DNA of 57,644 nucleotides from Candidatus Dormiibacterota bacterium (GCA_003153125.1 PLWW01000011.1:20414-78057), one strand, 5' to 3'; counted from the stretch's first letter, positions 33,928-43,729 are shown. Notes: generated from the sequence alone by a model not told the origin. Numbers and translations: made by a program.

Positions 33928-35193
33928 GTGGAGCACCCCGTCGCGGACATCGTTCAGCGGCCGCCCCGGGTGTTCTCCATCGTGCTTGCGGGCGGCGAGG
34001 GAAAGCGCCTCTGGCCGCTGACCCAGGACCGCGCCAAGCCCGCGGTGCCCTTCGGCGGCGTGTACCGTCTCGTCGACTTCGCACTGAGCAACCTCGTCAA
34101 CGGTGAGTACCGGCGCATCGCGGTGCTGACCCAGTACAAGAGCCACAGCCTCGACCGCCACATCAGCCAGACCTGGCGGCTGTCCCCCCAGCTCGGCAAC
34201 TACGTCACCTCGGTCCCGGCGCAGATGCGTCGCGGCCGCCACTGGTTCTCGGGCTCTGGCGACGCCATCTACCAGAACTTCAACCTGCTGAGCGACGAGC
34301 ATCCCGACTACGTGATCGTCTTCGGTGCCGATCACATCTATCACATGGACCCGCGCCAGATGGTGGCCCACCACATCGCGTCGGGCGCCGGCGTGACCGT
34401 CGCTGCGATTCGTGCTCCCCGTGCCCAGGCCAAGGAGTTCGGTGTCATCGAGGTTGACGGCGACCGCATCGTCGCCTTCCACGAGAAGTCGAGCGATCCG
34501 CCGACGCTGGCGGACGACCCGGAGAGCGTGTACGCCTCGATGGGCAACTACGTGTTCACGGCGAAGGTCCTCATCGACACGCTGACCGCGGACGCCGACG
34601 ACGACACCAGCGCTCACGACCTCGGCGGCGACATCATCCCTACCCTCGTCGGTCGCGGTGAGGCGACGTTCTATGACTTCCAGCGCAACATCGTGCCCGG
34701 CGCTGTTGAAGCCGACCGCGGCTACTGGCGCGACGTCGGCACCTTGGACTCCTTCTACGACGCGCACATGGACCTTGTCTCGGTGCAGCCGATGTTCAAC
34801 TTCTACAACCTCGAATGGCCGATCTACTCGTTCTACGGCCCGCTGCCACCGGCGAAGTTCGTCTTCGACGGCGACGGCCGCCGTGGCCAGGCGCTGGATT
34901 CCATCGTCAGCCCGGGCGTCATCGTGTCGGGTGGCACGGTGCGCCGCTCCGTGCTCTCGCCGGGGGTGCGCGTCGGCAACGGCGCCCTCGTTGAGGGGTG
35001 CGTGCTCATGGACGGAGTGGAGGTGGGCGATGGGGCCGTGGTGCGGCACGCCATCATCGACAAGCAGGTCGACATCCCCGCTGGCATGTCGATCGGGACC
35101 CACCCTGACTCAGATTCGGCGCGCTACACGGTATCCACGAACGGCGTCGTGGTCATCGGCAAGCGCGAGCCTCTCGGGGACCGGGGTTCATGA
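33928..35193 (+). CDS. glgC: Glucose-1-phosphate adenylyltransferase
   Basis: A 421-residue ADP-glucose pyrophosphorylase. The nucleotide-binding loop is [19 protein letters not shown], the metal/nucleotide Asp is in [10 protein letters not shown], the sugar-phosphate site is FGVIEVD and later [19 protein letters not shown]. The C-terminal part has left-handed beta-helix hexapeptide-like repeats ([22 protein letters not shown] and on). The enzyme commits glucose-1-phosphate to glycogen or related alpha-glucans. GTG 33928 gives a full N terminus. It overlaps the next gene by 4 bases (ATGA). Confidence 0.95.
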   Translation: MEHPVADIVQRPPRVFSIVLAGGEGKRLWPLTQDRAKPAVPFGGVYRLVDFALSNLVNGEYRRIAVLTQYKSHSLDRHISQTWRLSPQLGNYVTSVPAQMRRGRHWFSGSGDAIYQNFNLLSDEHPDYVIVFGADHIYHMDPRQMVAHHIASGAGVTVAAIRAPRAQAKEFGVIEVDGDRIVAFHEKSSDPPTLADDPESVYASMGNYVFTAKVLIDTLTADADDDTSAHDLGGDIIPTLVGRGEATFYDFQRNIVPGAVEADRGYWRDVGTLDSFYDAHMDLVSVQPMFNFYNLEWPIYSFYGPLPPAKFVFDGDGRRGQALDSIVSPGVIVSGGTVRRSVLSPGVRVGNGALVEGCVLMDGVEVGDGAVVRHAIIDKQVDIPAGMSIGTHPDSDSARYTVSTNGVVVIGKREPLGDRGS

Positions 35194-36371
35194 GAGTCGG
35201 GATCCTCACCCGCGAGTACCCGCCCGAGGTGTACGGCGGCGCCGGGGTCCACGTCGAGTACCTCACACGCGAGCTGGCGCGCCACGTCGAGGTCGCCGTG
35301 CACTGTTTCGGGTCCCCGCGCGACTCGCCTCTGGTGGCGGGGACGTACCAGCCGTGGGACGAGCTCGGCGATGCGGCGCTGGCGGTGATGTCGGTCGACC
35401 TCGCCATGGCCCAGCACCTCGGCGACACCGACCTCGTGCACTCCCACACGTGGTACGCGAACCTGGCCGGCCACCTTGCCAAGCTGCTGTGGGGCGTGCC
35501 GCACGTGTGCACGACCCACAGCCTTGAGCCGTTGCGACCGTGGAAGGCGGAGCAGCTGGGAGGTGGCTACGAGCTGTCCAAGTTCTGTGAGCGCACCGCC
35601 CTCGAAGGCGCGGACGCCGTGATCGCGGTGTCGGAGCAGATGCGCCGCGACGTCCTTCTCTGCTATCCGCGTGTGGATCCCGAGCGGGTCGTCGTGATCC
35701 ACAACGGGATCGACCCGGACGAATACCGCCGCGATCGAGGCACCGATGTGCTGGATCGGCGCGGCATCGACCCCGCCCGGCCGCTGGTCGTCTTCGTGGG
35801 GAGGATCACGCGCCAGAAGGGCATCGTCCATCTCCTCGAAGCGGCACCGCGCATCGACCCCTCCGCTCAGCTGGTTCTCCTTGCCGGTGCGCCCGACACG
35901 GCGGAGATCGGCGCTGAGGTCCGCGGCCTGTACAACGCCGCACAGGAGCGCCACGGGAACATCGTCTGGATCGATGAGATGCTCCCGCGCCCGGAGGTGA
36001 TCCAGGTCCTCAGCCATGCGACGGTGTTCGTCTGCCCGTCGATCTACGAGCCGTTCGGGCTCGTCAACCTCGAGGCGATGGCGTGCGAGGTGGCGGTGGT
36101 GGCCAGCGCGGTGGGCGGGATCCCCGAGATTGTTGTTGACGGGGAGACCGGCTACCTTGTCCCATGCGACGTGGCCGCGGGGGCCCCGGATGCCGCTGCG
36201 GCCGGACGCTTTGCCGAGGGTCTCGCCGAGCGGATCAATGCGCTGCTCGCCGACCCCGACCGCGCCGCTGCGTTCGGCCGCGCCGGTCGTCAGCGTGTGG
36301 TCGACCACTTCAGCTGGTCGTCGGTCGCGGCCCGCACCGCAGAGCTGTACCGGGGCCTGGCTCCCTCGTAG
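35190..36371 (+). CDS. glgA: Glycogen synthase, Corynebacterium type (GlgA/GlgM-like GT4 glycosyltransferase)
   Basis: A 393-residue GT-B glycosyltransferase. The N-terminal [22 protein letters not shown] and the C-terminal [22 protein letters not shown] with the E-x7-E motif match the actinobacterial glycogen synthase family. In mycobacteria this family includes GlgM, which makes maltose-1-phosphate from ADP-glucose and glucose-1-phosphate; which activity applies here cannot be told from sequence. It is translationally coupled to glgC, so both use the same ADP-glucose pool. It is convergent with the NCS1 permease gene. Confidence 0.92.
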   Translation: MRVGILTREYPPEVYGGAGVHVEYLTRELARHVEVAVHCFGSPRDSPLVAGTYQPWDELGDAALAVMSVDLAMAQHLGDTDLVHSHTWYANLAGHLAKLLWGVPHVCTTHSLEPLRPWKAEQLGGGYELSKFCERTALEGADAVIAVSEQMRRDVLLCYPRVDPERVVVIHNGIDPDEYRRDRGTDVLDRRGIDPARPLVVFVGRITRQKGIVHLLEAAPRIDPSAQLVLLAGAPDTAEIGAEVRGLYNAAQERHGNIVWIDEMLPRPEVIQVLSHATVFVCPSIYEPFGLVNLEAMACEVAVVASAVGGIPEIVVDGETGYLVPCDVAAGAPDAAAAGRFAEGLAERINALLADPDRAAAFGRAGRQRVVDHFSWSSVAARTAELYRGLAPS

Positions 36372-36402
36372 CGAGACTCGGCACTCGGCGGTCGCTCCGC
36401 AT

Positions 36403-37848
36403 CTACGCCGTCGTCCCCGCTCGCCGGCCAGGTTTGAGTCTGCGCAGCGCTGAGTACACGACGCCGGCGACCAGGAAGCCGACGTAGAACGAGAGATCTG
36501 CGCCGTGAAGTGCATTGGCCGCCGGTCCAACGACAAGCCCTGTATTCATGAATGGCACCATCGCCGCGAAGCCAACGAGGAGAGCGGCGAGTGCCGGCCA
36601 ACCCATTGAAAGGTTCGTGAAGCGCATCAGACGAGCGAGGCCGTCGCAGCTGATGCTTCCGCGGCGGTGATACCAGTCGATCAGGACGATCGCCAGGAAG
36701 GGCGCGATCCAGTAGGCGGTGAAAAGCAGGATGTTCTGGAACTTGCCGGAGAGGTTGCCGGAGTTCAGCCAGAGGATGAGGAGGAACGCGAGGAGCGTTC
36801 CCAGGACGGCGCTCCAATGCCGCCTGATCTTGATGCCGGCTGCCTGGACGGCCAACGACCCCGAATAGTCGTTCAGCGCGTTGCTGGTGACGGCCCCAAA
36901 CATGACGGCGATCAACGCCAGCGCCCCCAGGAAACCGCCGCCCACCAGCGATTGAACCCCGCCCGCGGTCTGATCGACAAACACCTTGGCGCCGGCCAGT
37001 CCGAGCGTGTACATCCAGATGAAGGACGCGGCCAACCCCAGGAGTGTCCAGAGGAAGATCGGCGATGACCGAGTGTCCTTCCTCTGATAGCGGCTGTAGT
37101 CAGCGGCATAGGTTGCCCAGCTGAAAGCGCCGCTGAAGGCGATGGTCGTCATCAGGACGAAGGCGCCGACCGCTGCAGCGCCGTGCACTGTGTTGTCGGT
37201 CGGGATGTTGCCGTGCTGGAGGATCTTCACCGAGAGCACGGCGAAGAGAATCGCCAAAACGCCACTCCCCCACTTCTCGAGTTGATGGATGAACTCGTAG
37301 CCAAGGAATCCGATGATTCCCTCCACGGCGAGCACGATGAGGACGCCCACGACGAATGGGACGTGGAAGAGCAGTTGCGCGGCCTGCGCACCGAACAGTC
37401 CGACGAGGGCGTCCCAGGCCACCGAGCTCAACCATTGCACCACCGCAGGGACGGCGATGGTCTTGCCGAAGGGCAGACGGGCCAGCGGCAGCTGACCCAT
37501 CCCGGTCTTCGGTCCCCACGTGGCCAGCAGCGCGACCGGAAGCGAGCCCAGGATCACGCCAAGCACGATCGCGACGAAGCCGGGCCAGAAGCCCAATCCG
37601 ATGGTGAATGCCAGCGTGCCCGTGAAGAGCCCGGACAGCTCCAGGTTGGGGGCGAACCAGACGGTGAAGTTTCGCCACGACGCGCCGTAGCGCTGATCCT
37701 CCGGAATGGGCGCCATGCCATGACTCTCGAGGACCATGTGGCCGTCGTGACGAGGTCGCCTGCCATAGAAGGCCGCCGTCCCGTCACTGCCGTCCGGCTC
37801 GCGGGTGATTGTTGTCTTCTCCGGCACCACGTTCGACCGCTCGACCAC
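36403..37848 (-). CDS. NCS1-family permease, probable thiamine-precursor (HMP) transporter
   Basis: A 481-residue permease with about twelve helices. NCS1 features include FAPNLELSGLFTGTLAF, QWLSSVAWDALVGLFGAQA, SWATYAADYSRY and APFLAIVLIDWYHRRG. NCS1 proteins carry pyrimidines, purines, hydantoins or thiamine parts. A TPP riboswitch directly upstream points to a thiamine-related substrate, most simply hydroxymethylpyrimidine (CytX-like). I choose GTG 37848, about 9 bases after the SD-like GGAGGGAGG of the riboswitch; a GTG at 37857 would lie inside the switch. Confidence 0.85.
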   Translation of the reverse strand: MVERSNVVPEKTTITREPDGSDGTAAFYGRRPRHDGHMVLESHGMAPIPEDQRYGASWRNFTVWFAPNLELSGLFTGTLAFTIGLGFWPGFVAIVLGVILGSLPVALLATWGPKTGMGQLPLARLPFGKTIAVPAVVQWLSSVAWDALVGLFGAQAAQLLFHVPFVVGVLIVLAVEGIIGFLGYEFIHQLEKWGSGVLAILFAVLSVKILQHGNIPTDNTVHGAAAVGAFVLMTTIAFSGAFSWATYAADYSRYQRKDTRSSPIFLWTLLGLAASFIWMYTLGLAGAKVFVDQTAGGVQSLVGGGFLGALALIAVMFGAVTSNALNDYSGSLAVQAAGIKIRRHWSAVLGTLLAFLLILWLNSGNLSGKFQNILLFTAYWIAPFLAIVLIDWYHRRGSISCDGLARLMRFTNLSMGWPALAALLVGFAAMVPFMNTGLVVGPAANALHGADLSFYVGFLVAGVVYSALRRLKPGRRAGTTA

Positions 37849-37853
37849 GCGCT

Positions 37854-37940
37854 GCACCTCCCTCCGCCGGCATGACCCGGATCAGGTTGACGGTCGGCGG
37901 CGCCTGCCGCCCTCTCAGCCCCGCTGGGGCTCCCGCGTGC
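37854..37940 (-). promoter_or_regulatory. TPP riboswitch (THI element)
   Basis: The minus strand holds the conserved TPP aptamer: GGGAGCCCC and GGGGCTGAGAGGG (pyrimidine-sensor side) and ACCTGATCCGGGTCATGCC followed by GGCGGAGGGAGG (pyrophosphate-sensor side). P1 closes GCAC (37937-37940) with GTGC (37854-37857). The 3' part includes the likely Shine-Dalgarno of the permease, so binding of TPP would hide the ribosome site and block translation (inference from overlap). The element is well conserved in bacteria. Confidence 0.95.
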
Positions 37941-37944
37941 TCGC

Positions 37945-37972
37945 ACTATAGCGAGGTGCGCTGACCCGTCAC
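37945..37972 (-). promoter_or_regulatory. Candidate promoter of the TPP-riboswitch permease transcript
   Basis: On the minus strand GTGACG (37972-37967) and TATAGT (37950-37945) are 16 bases apart, matching the -35 and -10 consensus at 4/6 and 5/6. Transcription would begin about 37938-37940, exactly where the riboswitch begins, which supports the call. Confidence 0.55.
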
Positions 37973-38032
37973 CCGCGTCGAGGCGGCCCTGCTCTGTGGC
38001 AATCGGGTCGCGGTCGCTCAGGGCGGTGCGGC

Positions 38033-38989
38033 ATGCTTGCGACCGTGCCGCCAGTCCATCAACGATCGGACAGGCCACCAGCGCGGGTGGTGTCACTGCT
38101 GCCCAGTGCGACGGAGATTCTGTACGCGATCGGCGCGGGTGACGACGTTGTCGCCGTCACGCACGAGTGCGACTTTCCTCCGGAGGCGGCGACGCGACCA
38201 GCGGTCACCGCAAGCGCCCTCAACCACGATGGCAGCACATGCGCCGCTATCGACCGCCACATCAAGTCTGCGCTGCACGCTGGGTCCAGCATCTACCGGC
38301 TTGACGAGAAGCTCTTGGCCGCACTGGAGCCCAGCCTGATTGTCACGCAGGAGCTGTGTGATGTTTGCGCCGTCAGCTATGACCAGGTCAGCGAGGCGGT
38401 GAGGCGCATGTCCGTGGACATCCCGGTTCTATCGCTGGAACCATCCAGCCTGGCGGACATTCTCAACAGCATCCTCGCCGTGGGGGCTGCGACAGATCGT
38501 GAGAACGCTGCCGCGAATGTTGTGAGGAGCTTGCGCGAGAGAATTGCCGCTGTTGACGCGCAACCGGCGATGAACGCAACGCCGCGCGTGGTCTGCATTG
38601 AATGGACCGATCCGCTGATGGTCGCGGGCCATTGGGTGCCCGAGATGGTCGGCCGCGCGGGCGGGTGTGACATCCTCGGGGTTGCGTCCCAGCCATCGCG
38701 ATGGATCGAATGGGAAGACGTCGTGGCCTCCGAGCCCGAGGTGATGGTGTTGATGCCGTGCGGCTTCGGCCTCTCCGCGACCGTCGCACTGGCTCCAGAC
38801 ATCCTGCGGCGGTCAGGCTTTCGTGACCTGCCCTGTGCCCGCAGCCGGCGGGTCGTGGCAGTGGATGGCTCAAGCTACTTCAATCGTCCCGGGCCTCGTA
38901 TCGTGGACGGGCTCGAGCTACTCGCGGCCATCGTGCGTGCACAACCCGGCGAGCCACTTCCGCGCGGCGCTGCGTGGATCCCCATCTAG
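38033..38989 (+). CDS. Cobalamin/iron-complex ABC transporter substrate-binding-like protein (BtuF family)
   Basis: A 318-residue protein of the helical-backbone metal-receptor (BtuF/FecB) fold. RVVSLLPSATEILYAIGAGDDVVAVTHECDFP is the usual N-terminal part, then the long central helix (SLADILNSILAVGAATD) and IEWTDPLMVAGHWVPEMV. There is no signal peptide or lipobox, so it is predicted cytoplasmic; that form is common in this subfamily and its role is not transport in the classical sense. No permease gene is adjacent. ATG 38033 is used, with a GTG 4 codons on. It is divergent from the riboswitch permease. Confidence 0.85.
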   Translation: MLATVPPVHQRSDRPPARVVSLLPSATEILYAIGAGDDVVAVTHECDFPPEAATRPAVTASALNHDGSTCAAIDRHIKSALHAGSSIYRLDEKLLAALEPSLIVTQELCDVCAVSYDQVSEAVRRMSVDIPVLSLEPSSLADILNSILAVGAATDRENAAANVVRSLRERIAAVDAQPAMNATPRVVCIEWTDPLMVAGHWVPEMVGRAGGCDILGVASQPSRWIEWEDVVASEPEVMVLMPCGFGLSATVALAPDILRRSGFRDLPCARSRRVVAVDGSSYFNRPGPRIVDGLELLAAIVRAQPGEPLPRGAAWIPI

Positions 38990-39148
38990 CTGGATCGGAG
39001 GTTGGCGAAGCCAACCCGAGCGAATCAGCGGGCTGTTCGAGCATTTCCTCGGCGCAATGAGTGCACGGCGACCGGTCGTTCATCTTGGTTGATTGCGGCA
39101 ATGAAACCCGCGCCATCCCACATCACGAGCCCGACACACCGTCTCTTG

Positions 39149-39439
39149 CTAATGAAGGCCTGGCTCGGACGTGAAGAACACGACGATGGCTGCGATGACG
39201 AGCAAGAAGCCGACAGCACAGAGCAGCATGGTCAAGAGCCCGCGGCGGCGAGCGACCACCATCTGCCGGCTGTGAAGCTCGTCCAGCAGCGCATCGCGCA
39301 GTCTCCACACGTTCAGCCCAAACCCGAGCCCACTAACTGCACAGATCGAGGCAACTCCGGCCCGACCCGCTCCAACAATGGTCGCGACCACTAGGGAACC
39401 AACCAGGCCTGCGAGGATCAGGCGGGTTGGCAACTGCAA
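39149..39439 (-). CDS. Small two-helix membrane protein
   Basis: A 96-residue protein with two hydrophobic segments (about 7-44, which may contain one or two crossings, and 66-90) separated by a charged loop LRDALLDELHSRQMVVARRRG. It starts at TTG, which has GGAGAG 5 bases upstream. No family is recognised. The charge distribution suggests the loop is cytoplasmic. Confidence 0.5.
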   Translation of the reverse strand: MQLPTRLILAGLVGSLVVATIVGAGRAGVASICAVSGLGFGLNVWRLRDALLDELHSRQMVVARRRGLLTMLLCAVGFLLVIAAIVVFFTSEPGLH

Positions 39440-39811
39440 TACCGCTCTCCGCGTATCCCCTTGATCCTGGGATGAGTCGCTTTACCCATCAACTGATCAC
39501 TGAGGCGACGCCCGCGCAAGTTGGAGGCACGATCGCCACATTGCAGCAGTGACGCCGGCGCGTCAGCCGTCGTGGCGAAATCGTCTCAGGTCTCCTCTCG
39601 GAGTCCGGTCGGAGGGGTCTGGTGGGCGATCGGGAGAGGACCGGGAGATCCCGCGCTGACCGTCCAGGCCAGTACGGCTCCGGGGGCTGGCGACCAGGCC
39701 GGCCCGGCAGCCGACGTCTTCCCATCCATCTCGGGTTCACTCCGCGAGTTGCGACGATTCAATTATGACCCGCGCGCCGGGACTCACTGACTGTCGATTG
39801 GCCGTCTGTGA
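39440..39811. other. Intergenic region with no recognisable gene
   Basis: This 372-base stretch separates the small membrane protein (minus strand) from the metallo-beta-lactamase gene (plus strand). Open frames in it have composition and repeats unlike proteins, and I see no tRNA, riboswitch or strong terminator. It presumably holds the two divergent promoters. Confidence 0.5.
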
Positions 39812-40561
39812 GTGCGCGTCTCCGCGAGCCGTCGGATCCGCAACAGTGGACGAGTCAAACTGACGGATGTGCGTGAGGCGACCGTACGACGCGTGGACTT
39901 CGGATACTTCGTCCGACCTGCCTCCGAAACCGGCGACGGACTGCCGCGAGTGGAGCCCTGTCTGGGGTACCTCGTCGACCATGCCGACGGGATGCTGCTC
40001 TTCGATACCGGCATGGGTAGCAATCCCGACGTCGACGCCCACTACCGGCCCCGCCGCCAACCGTTGGACGATGCGCTTGTTGCGGCCGGCGCGCGGCGGG
40101 ACCAGATCGGCCTGGTGGCCAACTGTCACCTGCACTTCGACCACTGCGGCGGCAACCCTCTGCTCACGGGCAGGCCCGTCTTCACGCAACGGATCGAGCT
40201 CGACGCGGCCCGATACACCCAGGAATACACGCTGCCCGAGCTGATCGACACTCCCGGCGCTCGGTACGAGGAACTCGACGGCGAGGCCGAGGTGTTGCCC
40301 GGGGTGTTCTTGCTGCCCACGGCAGGACACACGGCGGGTCACCAGTCCCTCGTCGTACGACGGCGCGATGGCACGGTGATTGTTGCCGGACAGAGCCACG
40401 ACACGGCCACGGCGTACAGCGCAGACGTGCTTGCGTGGCGCGCGCACCGCGACGGCCACTCCCGGCCGCTGCCCGTGCCGCCAGCGTGGATAAACCGACT
40501 GCAGGAACTCAACCCCGCTCGCGTTGTCTTCGCCCATGACCACTCCGTCTGGGAGCCCTAG
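39812..40561 (+). CDS. Metallo-beta-lactamase fold hydrolase (N-acyl homoserine lactonase type)
   Basis: A 249-residue metallo-hydrolase. The dizinc motif H-x-H-x-D-H is in NCHLHFDHCGGN, followed by GHTAGHQSLV (third His), the bridging Asp in AGQSHDTATAY and the late His in FAHDHSVW. The order PRVEPCLGYLVDHADGMLLFDTG is as in AHL lactonases (AiiA/AttM class). It may hydrolyse acyl-homoserine lactones or other lactones; no quorum-sensing gene is nearby. The start is uncertain: GTG 39812 is used, while the conserved part begins about residue 18. Confidence 0.88.
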   Translation: MRVSASRRIRNSGRVKLTDVREATVRRVDFGYFVRPASETGDGLPRVEPCLGYLVDHADGMLLFDTGMGSNPDVDAHYRPRRQPLDDALVAAGARRDQIGLVANCHLHFDHCGGNPLLTGRPVFTQRIELDAARYTQEYTLPELIDTPGARYEELDGEAEVLPGVFLLPTAGHTAGHQSLVVRRRDGTVIVAGQSHDTATAYSADVLAWRAHRDGHSRPLPVPPAWINRLQELNPARVVFAHDHSVWEP

Positions 40562-40653
40562 CAGGGCGTGCCGGACTGGGTCCCTGGGGCCATTGGCCGC
40601 CGCATGCCTGGTAACGAACACGGCCGCGGTAGCCTGTTCGCGAAGATGACCCC

Positions 40654-41625
40654 GTGGCTGCTCCACATCTATCGCCCGATTCGGTCGAAGCGTTCCTTGT
40701 GGAATCGCACGGCATTCCGGTCACCGACCTCGAACCGCTGCGCGGGGGGTTCTGGTCCTCGGCGTTCGCGTACCGCATCGAGTCCCGGGAGTTTGTCGTC
40801 CGGTTCGCGGGCGACCGCGCCGGCTTCGAGGCCGATCGCACGGCGATGGCGTTCGACGGGCCCGACCTGCCCGTACCGGCTGTGCTCGACATCGGTGACG
40901 CCTTCGACGGCGCCTACGCGATCTCGATGCGCCACCACGGTCGCTTACTCGAAACCGTACGACCCGAGGAGGCTTCGATCGCCGGGCCAACGATCGTGCG
41001 CCTGCTCGGTGCTCTGTATTCACTCCCTCCGGCGCCCGGCGTGCCCGACGCGGGGCACCCTGAGCGACCGGCTGAGGAGGCGACCAGGCGCCGATGGCTT
41101 GTCACTGCGCTGGTCGACGACGCGAGCGGACGAACTCACGGCTGGCGGAACACGCTGTCCCACGACCGGAAGGTCGATCGGCTGTTTCGGGCCTGCCAGG
41201 CCCGGGTCCGCGAGCTCGCGGAGGCCTGCCCCGAACGGCGAGATGTGCTGCACGGCGACCTTCTGCACGGCAACGTGCTGATTTCAGACGACGCCAATCG
41301 AATCGCCGCGGTGTTCTCTTGGAAGTGTTCCCAGCGCGGCGACTTCCTGTTCGACACGGCGTGGTGCACTTTCTGGGGAGCATTCTTTCCCGGGATAGCT
41401 GCGGCCGAGATGTGCGACCGCGTCCTCACCGCTCCGTGGGCCAGTCAAGAGCCGACGGCGCTTGCTGGCGCCCCGCACCGTCACCACTGCTACGAGCTGC
41501 AGATCGGCGCCGCGCACCTCGCCTGGAACGCCTGGGTCGGCGACGAAGCGGGTTTGAGGTGGGTGGCAGCACACACCGCGATGTTGCTTGAACGAGGCCC
41601 TCTCGCTGCCGGCGGCACGTGCTGA
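40654..41625 (+). CDS. Aminoglycoside phosphotransferase (APH) family protein
   Basis: A 323-residue kinase-fold protein. The N lobe has LRGGFWSSAFAYRI and EFVVRFAG (lysine position replaced by R). The catalytic loop VLHGDLLHGNVLI keeps H-G-D and the Asn. The following segment AAVFSWKCSQRGDFLFDTAW has Ser where family members have the metal-binding Asp (usually D-W). Activity as a kinase is therefore doubtful. Family members phosphorylate drugs, choline-like compounds or sugars. GTG 40654 gives a complete N terminus; it is 92 bases after the lactonase gene. Confidence 0.85.
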   Translation: MAAPHLSPDSVEAFLVESHGIPVTDLEPLRGGFWSSAFAYRIESREFVVRFAGDRAGFEADRTAMAFDGPDLPVPAVLDIGDAFDGAYAISMRHHGRLLETVRPEEASIAGPTIVRLLGALYSLPPAPGVPDAGHPERPAEEATRRRWLVTALVDDASGRTHGWRNTLSHDRKVDRLFRACQARVRELAEACPERRDVLHGDLLHGNVLISDDANRIAAVFSWKCSQRGDFLFDTAWCTFWGAFFPGIAAAEMCDRVLTAPWASQEPTALAGAPHRHHCYELQIGAAHLAWNAWVGDEAGLRWVAAHTAMLLERGPLAAGGTC

Positions 41626-41805
41626 CGATCGGATCACATCACGCGTGGGGCCCGCCACCGTGACCCCACAGGCTTCCCCGCGTGTCGCTGCCTCGAGACA
41701 CGGAGGCAAGGCGGCCCCGGCTGAGCGCGCCGGCGGTGCAGGGGCTCGCTCAGCTCGGCGATCGAATCTCGATAGTGTCACGGAGGTGCTGGAGGAGACA
41801 CGCCC

Positions 41806-41833
41806 TTGACAACCGGGCCACGAATGCTACCGT
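41806..41833 (+). promoter_or_regulatory. Candidate promoter of the DUF3311-symporter operon
   Basis: A perfect TTGACA (41806-41811) is followed after 16 bases by TACCGT (41828-41833), a TANNNT-type -10 preceded by TGC. The ATG of the DUF3311 gene is 9 bases beyond the -10, so the transcript would be nearly leaderless, which is common in high-G+C bacteria. Confidence 0.55.
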
Positions 41834-41842
41834 GTCGCAGCT

Positions 41843-42061
41843 ATGCCAGAACCGCCCGACTCCGACGGGCGGGGGCGCTGGGCGCGCCTCCTGCTCATCA
41901 TCCCTTTTGTCGCGCTGCTCTTTCCCACCCTGTACGCGCACGCTGAACCGCGGCTGGCCGGGATCCCGTTCTTCATCTGGTACCAGTTCCTGTGGGTAAT
42001 CCTCGGAGTGGGGATAACCGGGCTGGTGTATGCGCTGAGTCGTGGCAGTGACCGGCCGTGA
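41843..42061 (+). CDS. DUF3311 family small membrane protein
   Basis: A 72-residue protein with two helices (LLLIIPFVALLFPTLYA and the FFIWYQFLWVILGVGITGLVYAL segment). The sequence LAGIPFFIWYQFLWV is the DUF3311 hallmark. These proteins are usually encoded right before a sodium:solute symporter and are thought to be an accessory subunit; here the reading frames overlap by 4 bases (GTGA at 42058). Confidence 0.9.
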   Translation: MPEPPDSDGRGRWARLLLIIPFVALLFPTLYAHAEPRLAGIPFFIWYQFLWVILGVGITGLVYALSRGSDRP

Positions 42062-43629
42062 CCCATTGGGACGAGCTGATCATCGTCATCGCTATCGGAG
42101 TGCTGGTCAGCGTCCTCGGCTTTTGGGCTTCCCGCTGGCGCCGGGCCGACCTCAACCATCTGGAAGAGTGGGGGCTCGGGGGTCGAAGGTTCGGGACCAT
42201 CGTCACCTGGTTCCTGCTCGGTGGCGACCTGTACACCGCGTACACGTTCGTCGCAGTCCCGGGGGTGGTGTTTGCCCTCGGGGCCTACGGGCTGTTCGCG
42301 CTTCCGTACACCATCATCATCTACCCGCTGGTCTTCCTCACCATGCCCCGGTTGTGGCAGGTGTCGCGTAACAAGGGATACATCACCGGCTCTGACTACG
42401 TCCGTGACCGCTTCGACAGCCGCTTCTTCGCACTGCTCATCGCGCTCACCGGGATCGTTGCCACGATGCCCTACATCGCCCTACAGATCTTCGGGATCAA
42501 GCTGGTCCTCGCCAACATCGGCATCAGTCCCGAGGTAGCGCTGGTGATCGCCTTTGCGGTGTTGGCGGTGTTCACCTTCGTCAGCGGGCTGCGGGCCCCC
42601 GCGCTCATCGCCATCGTCAAGGACGGTCTGATCTGGCTGGTGGTGATCGTCGCCATCATCTACATCCCCTACAAGCTGGGCGGCTTCGGCAACATCTTCC
42701 ACAAGGTGGAACAGGCCGCCGCCATCGCGCCGAAGCTCAAGGCAAAGCCCGACGTGCTCCAGGGTTCGCTGTTCAACGCCTACAGCAGCATCGCCCTGGG
42801 CTCCGCGCTGGCTCTTTTCCTCTACCCACATTCACTGACGGGCGTCTTCAGCGCCAGTGGCCAGCGAGTCATCAGGCGCAACGCCTCGTTCCTGCCAGCG
42901 TACTCATTCCTGTTGGGAGTGATCGGCCTCTTCGGCTTCATGGCCATCGCCGCCGGTATCAAGCCCAGCAAGGCATTTGGCAACAACAGTGCCATCGCCG
43001 ATCTCTTCCAGAAGATGTTCCCGAGCTGGTTCACCGGGGTGGCCTTCGCGGCCATTGCGGTGGGCGCGCTGGTGCCCGCCGCAATCATGTCGATTGCCGC
43101 GGCCAACCTCTTCAGTCGCAACATCTGGCGCGAGTACGTCCATCCCGCGATGAGCCGCCGGGAGGAGGCGACGGTCAGCAAGGTGGTCTCACTGCTGGTC
43201 AAGGTTGGCGCGCTGGCGTTCGTCCTGGCCCTGCCGACCACCGACATCATCAACTACCAGACTGCGGGTGGGGTGTGGATGATCAACGCGCTGCCGGCCC
43301 TGGTGGTGTCGCTGTATGTGAAGCGCCTCAACGTGTGGGCGTTGGTGGCCGGCTGGGCGGGGGGTATGGCCTTGGGCACGTACGCTCTCTTCCAGGAGAA
43401 GTTCGCCACAAGCCTTCACGACTTCGGCTTTGGCGGCAAGATCTACATCGGCTTCGCCGCCATCATTGTGAACCTGGTCATCGTCATCGCTGGTTCAGCC
43501 GTCGCTGCGATGGCGGGCCGGTCCACCGAGGGCAACCTGACCGAGGCGGACTACCAGCCGCCGGCTGAAGCTGAAGCCGACACTTACCGCACCGCGTCGG
43601 TGCCGCCGCTGGTGCCGGGCTCGGCCTGA
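42058..43629 (+). CDS. Sodium:solute symporter family protein (monocarboxylate-type)
   Basis: A 523-residue SSS-family transporter with about thirteen helices. EEWGLGGRRFGTIVTWFLLGGDLYTAYTF is the usual first region, then GYITGSDYVRDRFDSRF, LFLYPHSLTGVFSASGQRVIRRN and AVGALVPAAIMSIAAANLFSRNIWREY. This branch (MctC/MctP/ActP-like) carries short monocarboxylates such as pyruvate, lactate or acetate with Na+. The GTG start overlaps the DUF3311 stop. The C-terminal tail is hydrophilic. Confidence 0.92.
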   Translation: MTHWDELIIVIAIGVLVSVLGFWASRWRRADLNHLEEWGLGGRRFGTIVTWFLLGGDLYTAYTFVAVPGVVFALGAYGLFALPYTIIIYPLVFLTMPRLWQVSRNKGYITGSDYVRDRFDSRFFALLIALTGIVATMPYIALQIFGIKLVLANIGISPEVALVIAFAVLAVFTFVSGLRAPALIAIVKDGLIWLVVIVAIIYIPYKLGGFGNIFHKVEQAAAIAPKLKAKPDVLQGSLFNAYSSIALGSALALFLYPHSLTGVFSASGQRVIRRNASFLPAYSFLLGVIGLFGFMAIAAGIKPSKAFGNNSAIADLFQKMFPSWFTGVAFAAIAVGALVPAAIMSIAAANLFSRNIWREYVHPAMSRREEATVSKVVSLLVKVGALAFVLALPTTDIINYQTAGGVWMINALPALVVSLYVKRLNVWALVAGWAGGMALGTYALFQEKFATSLHDFGFGGKIYIGFAAIIVNLVIVIAGSAVAAMAGRSTEGNLTEADYQPPAEAEADTYRTASVPPLVPGSA

Positions 43630-43729
43630 CCGGCGGTCCAAGCCACGCCGACGGGCGACGACCTCCGGTTTCCGCAACGCGTGGCGCTCCTGGACATCGC
43701 CGTGTCCGAATCTCTACCTCCGGCTTCGG

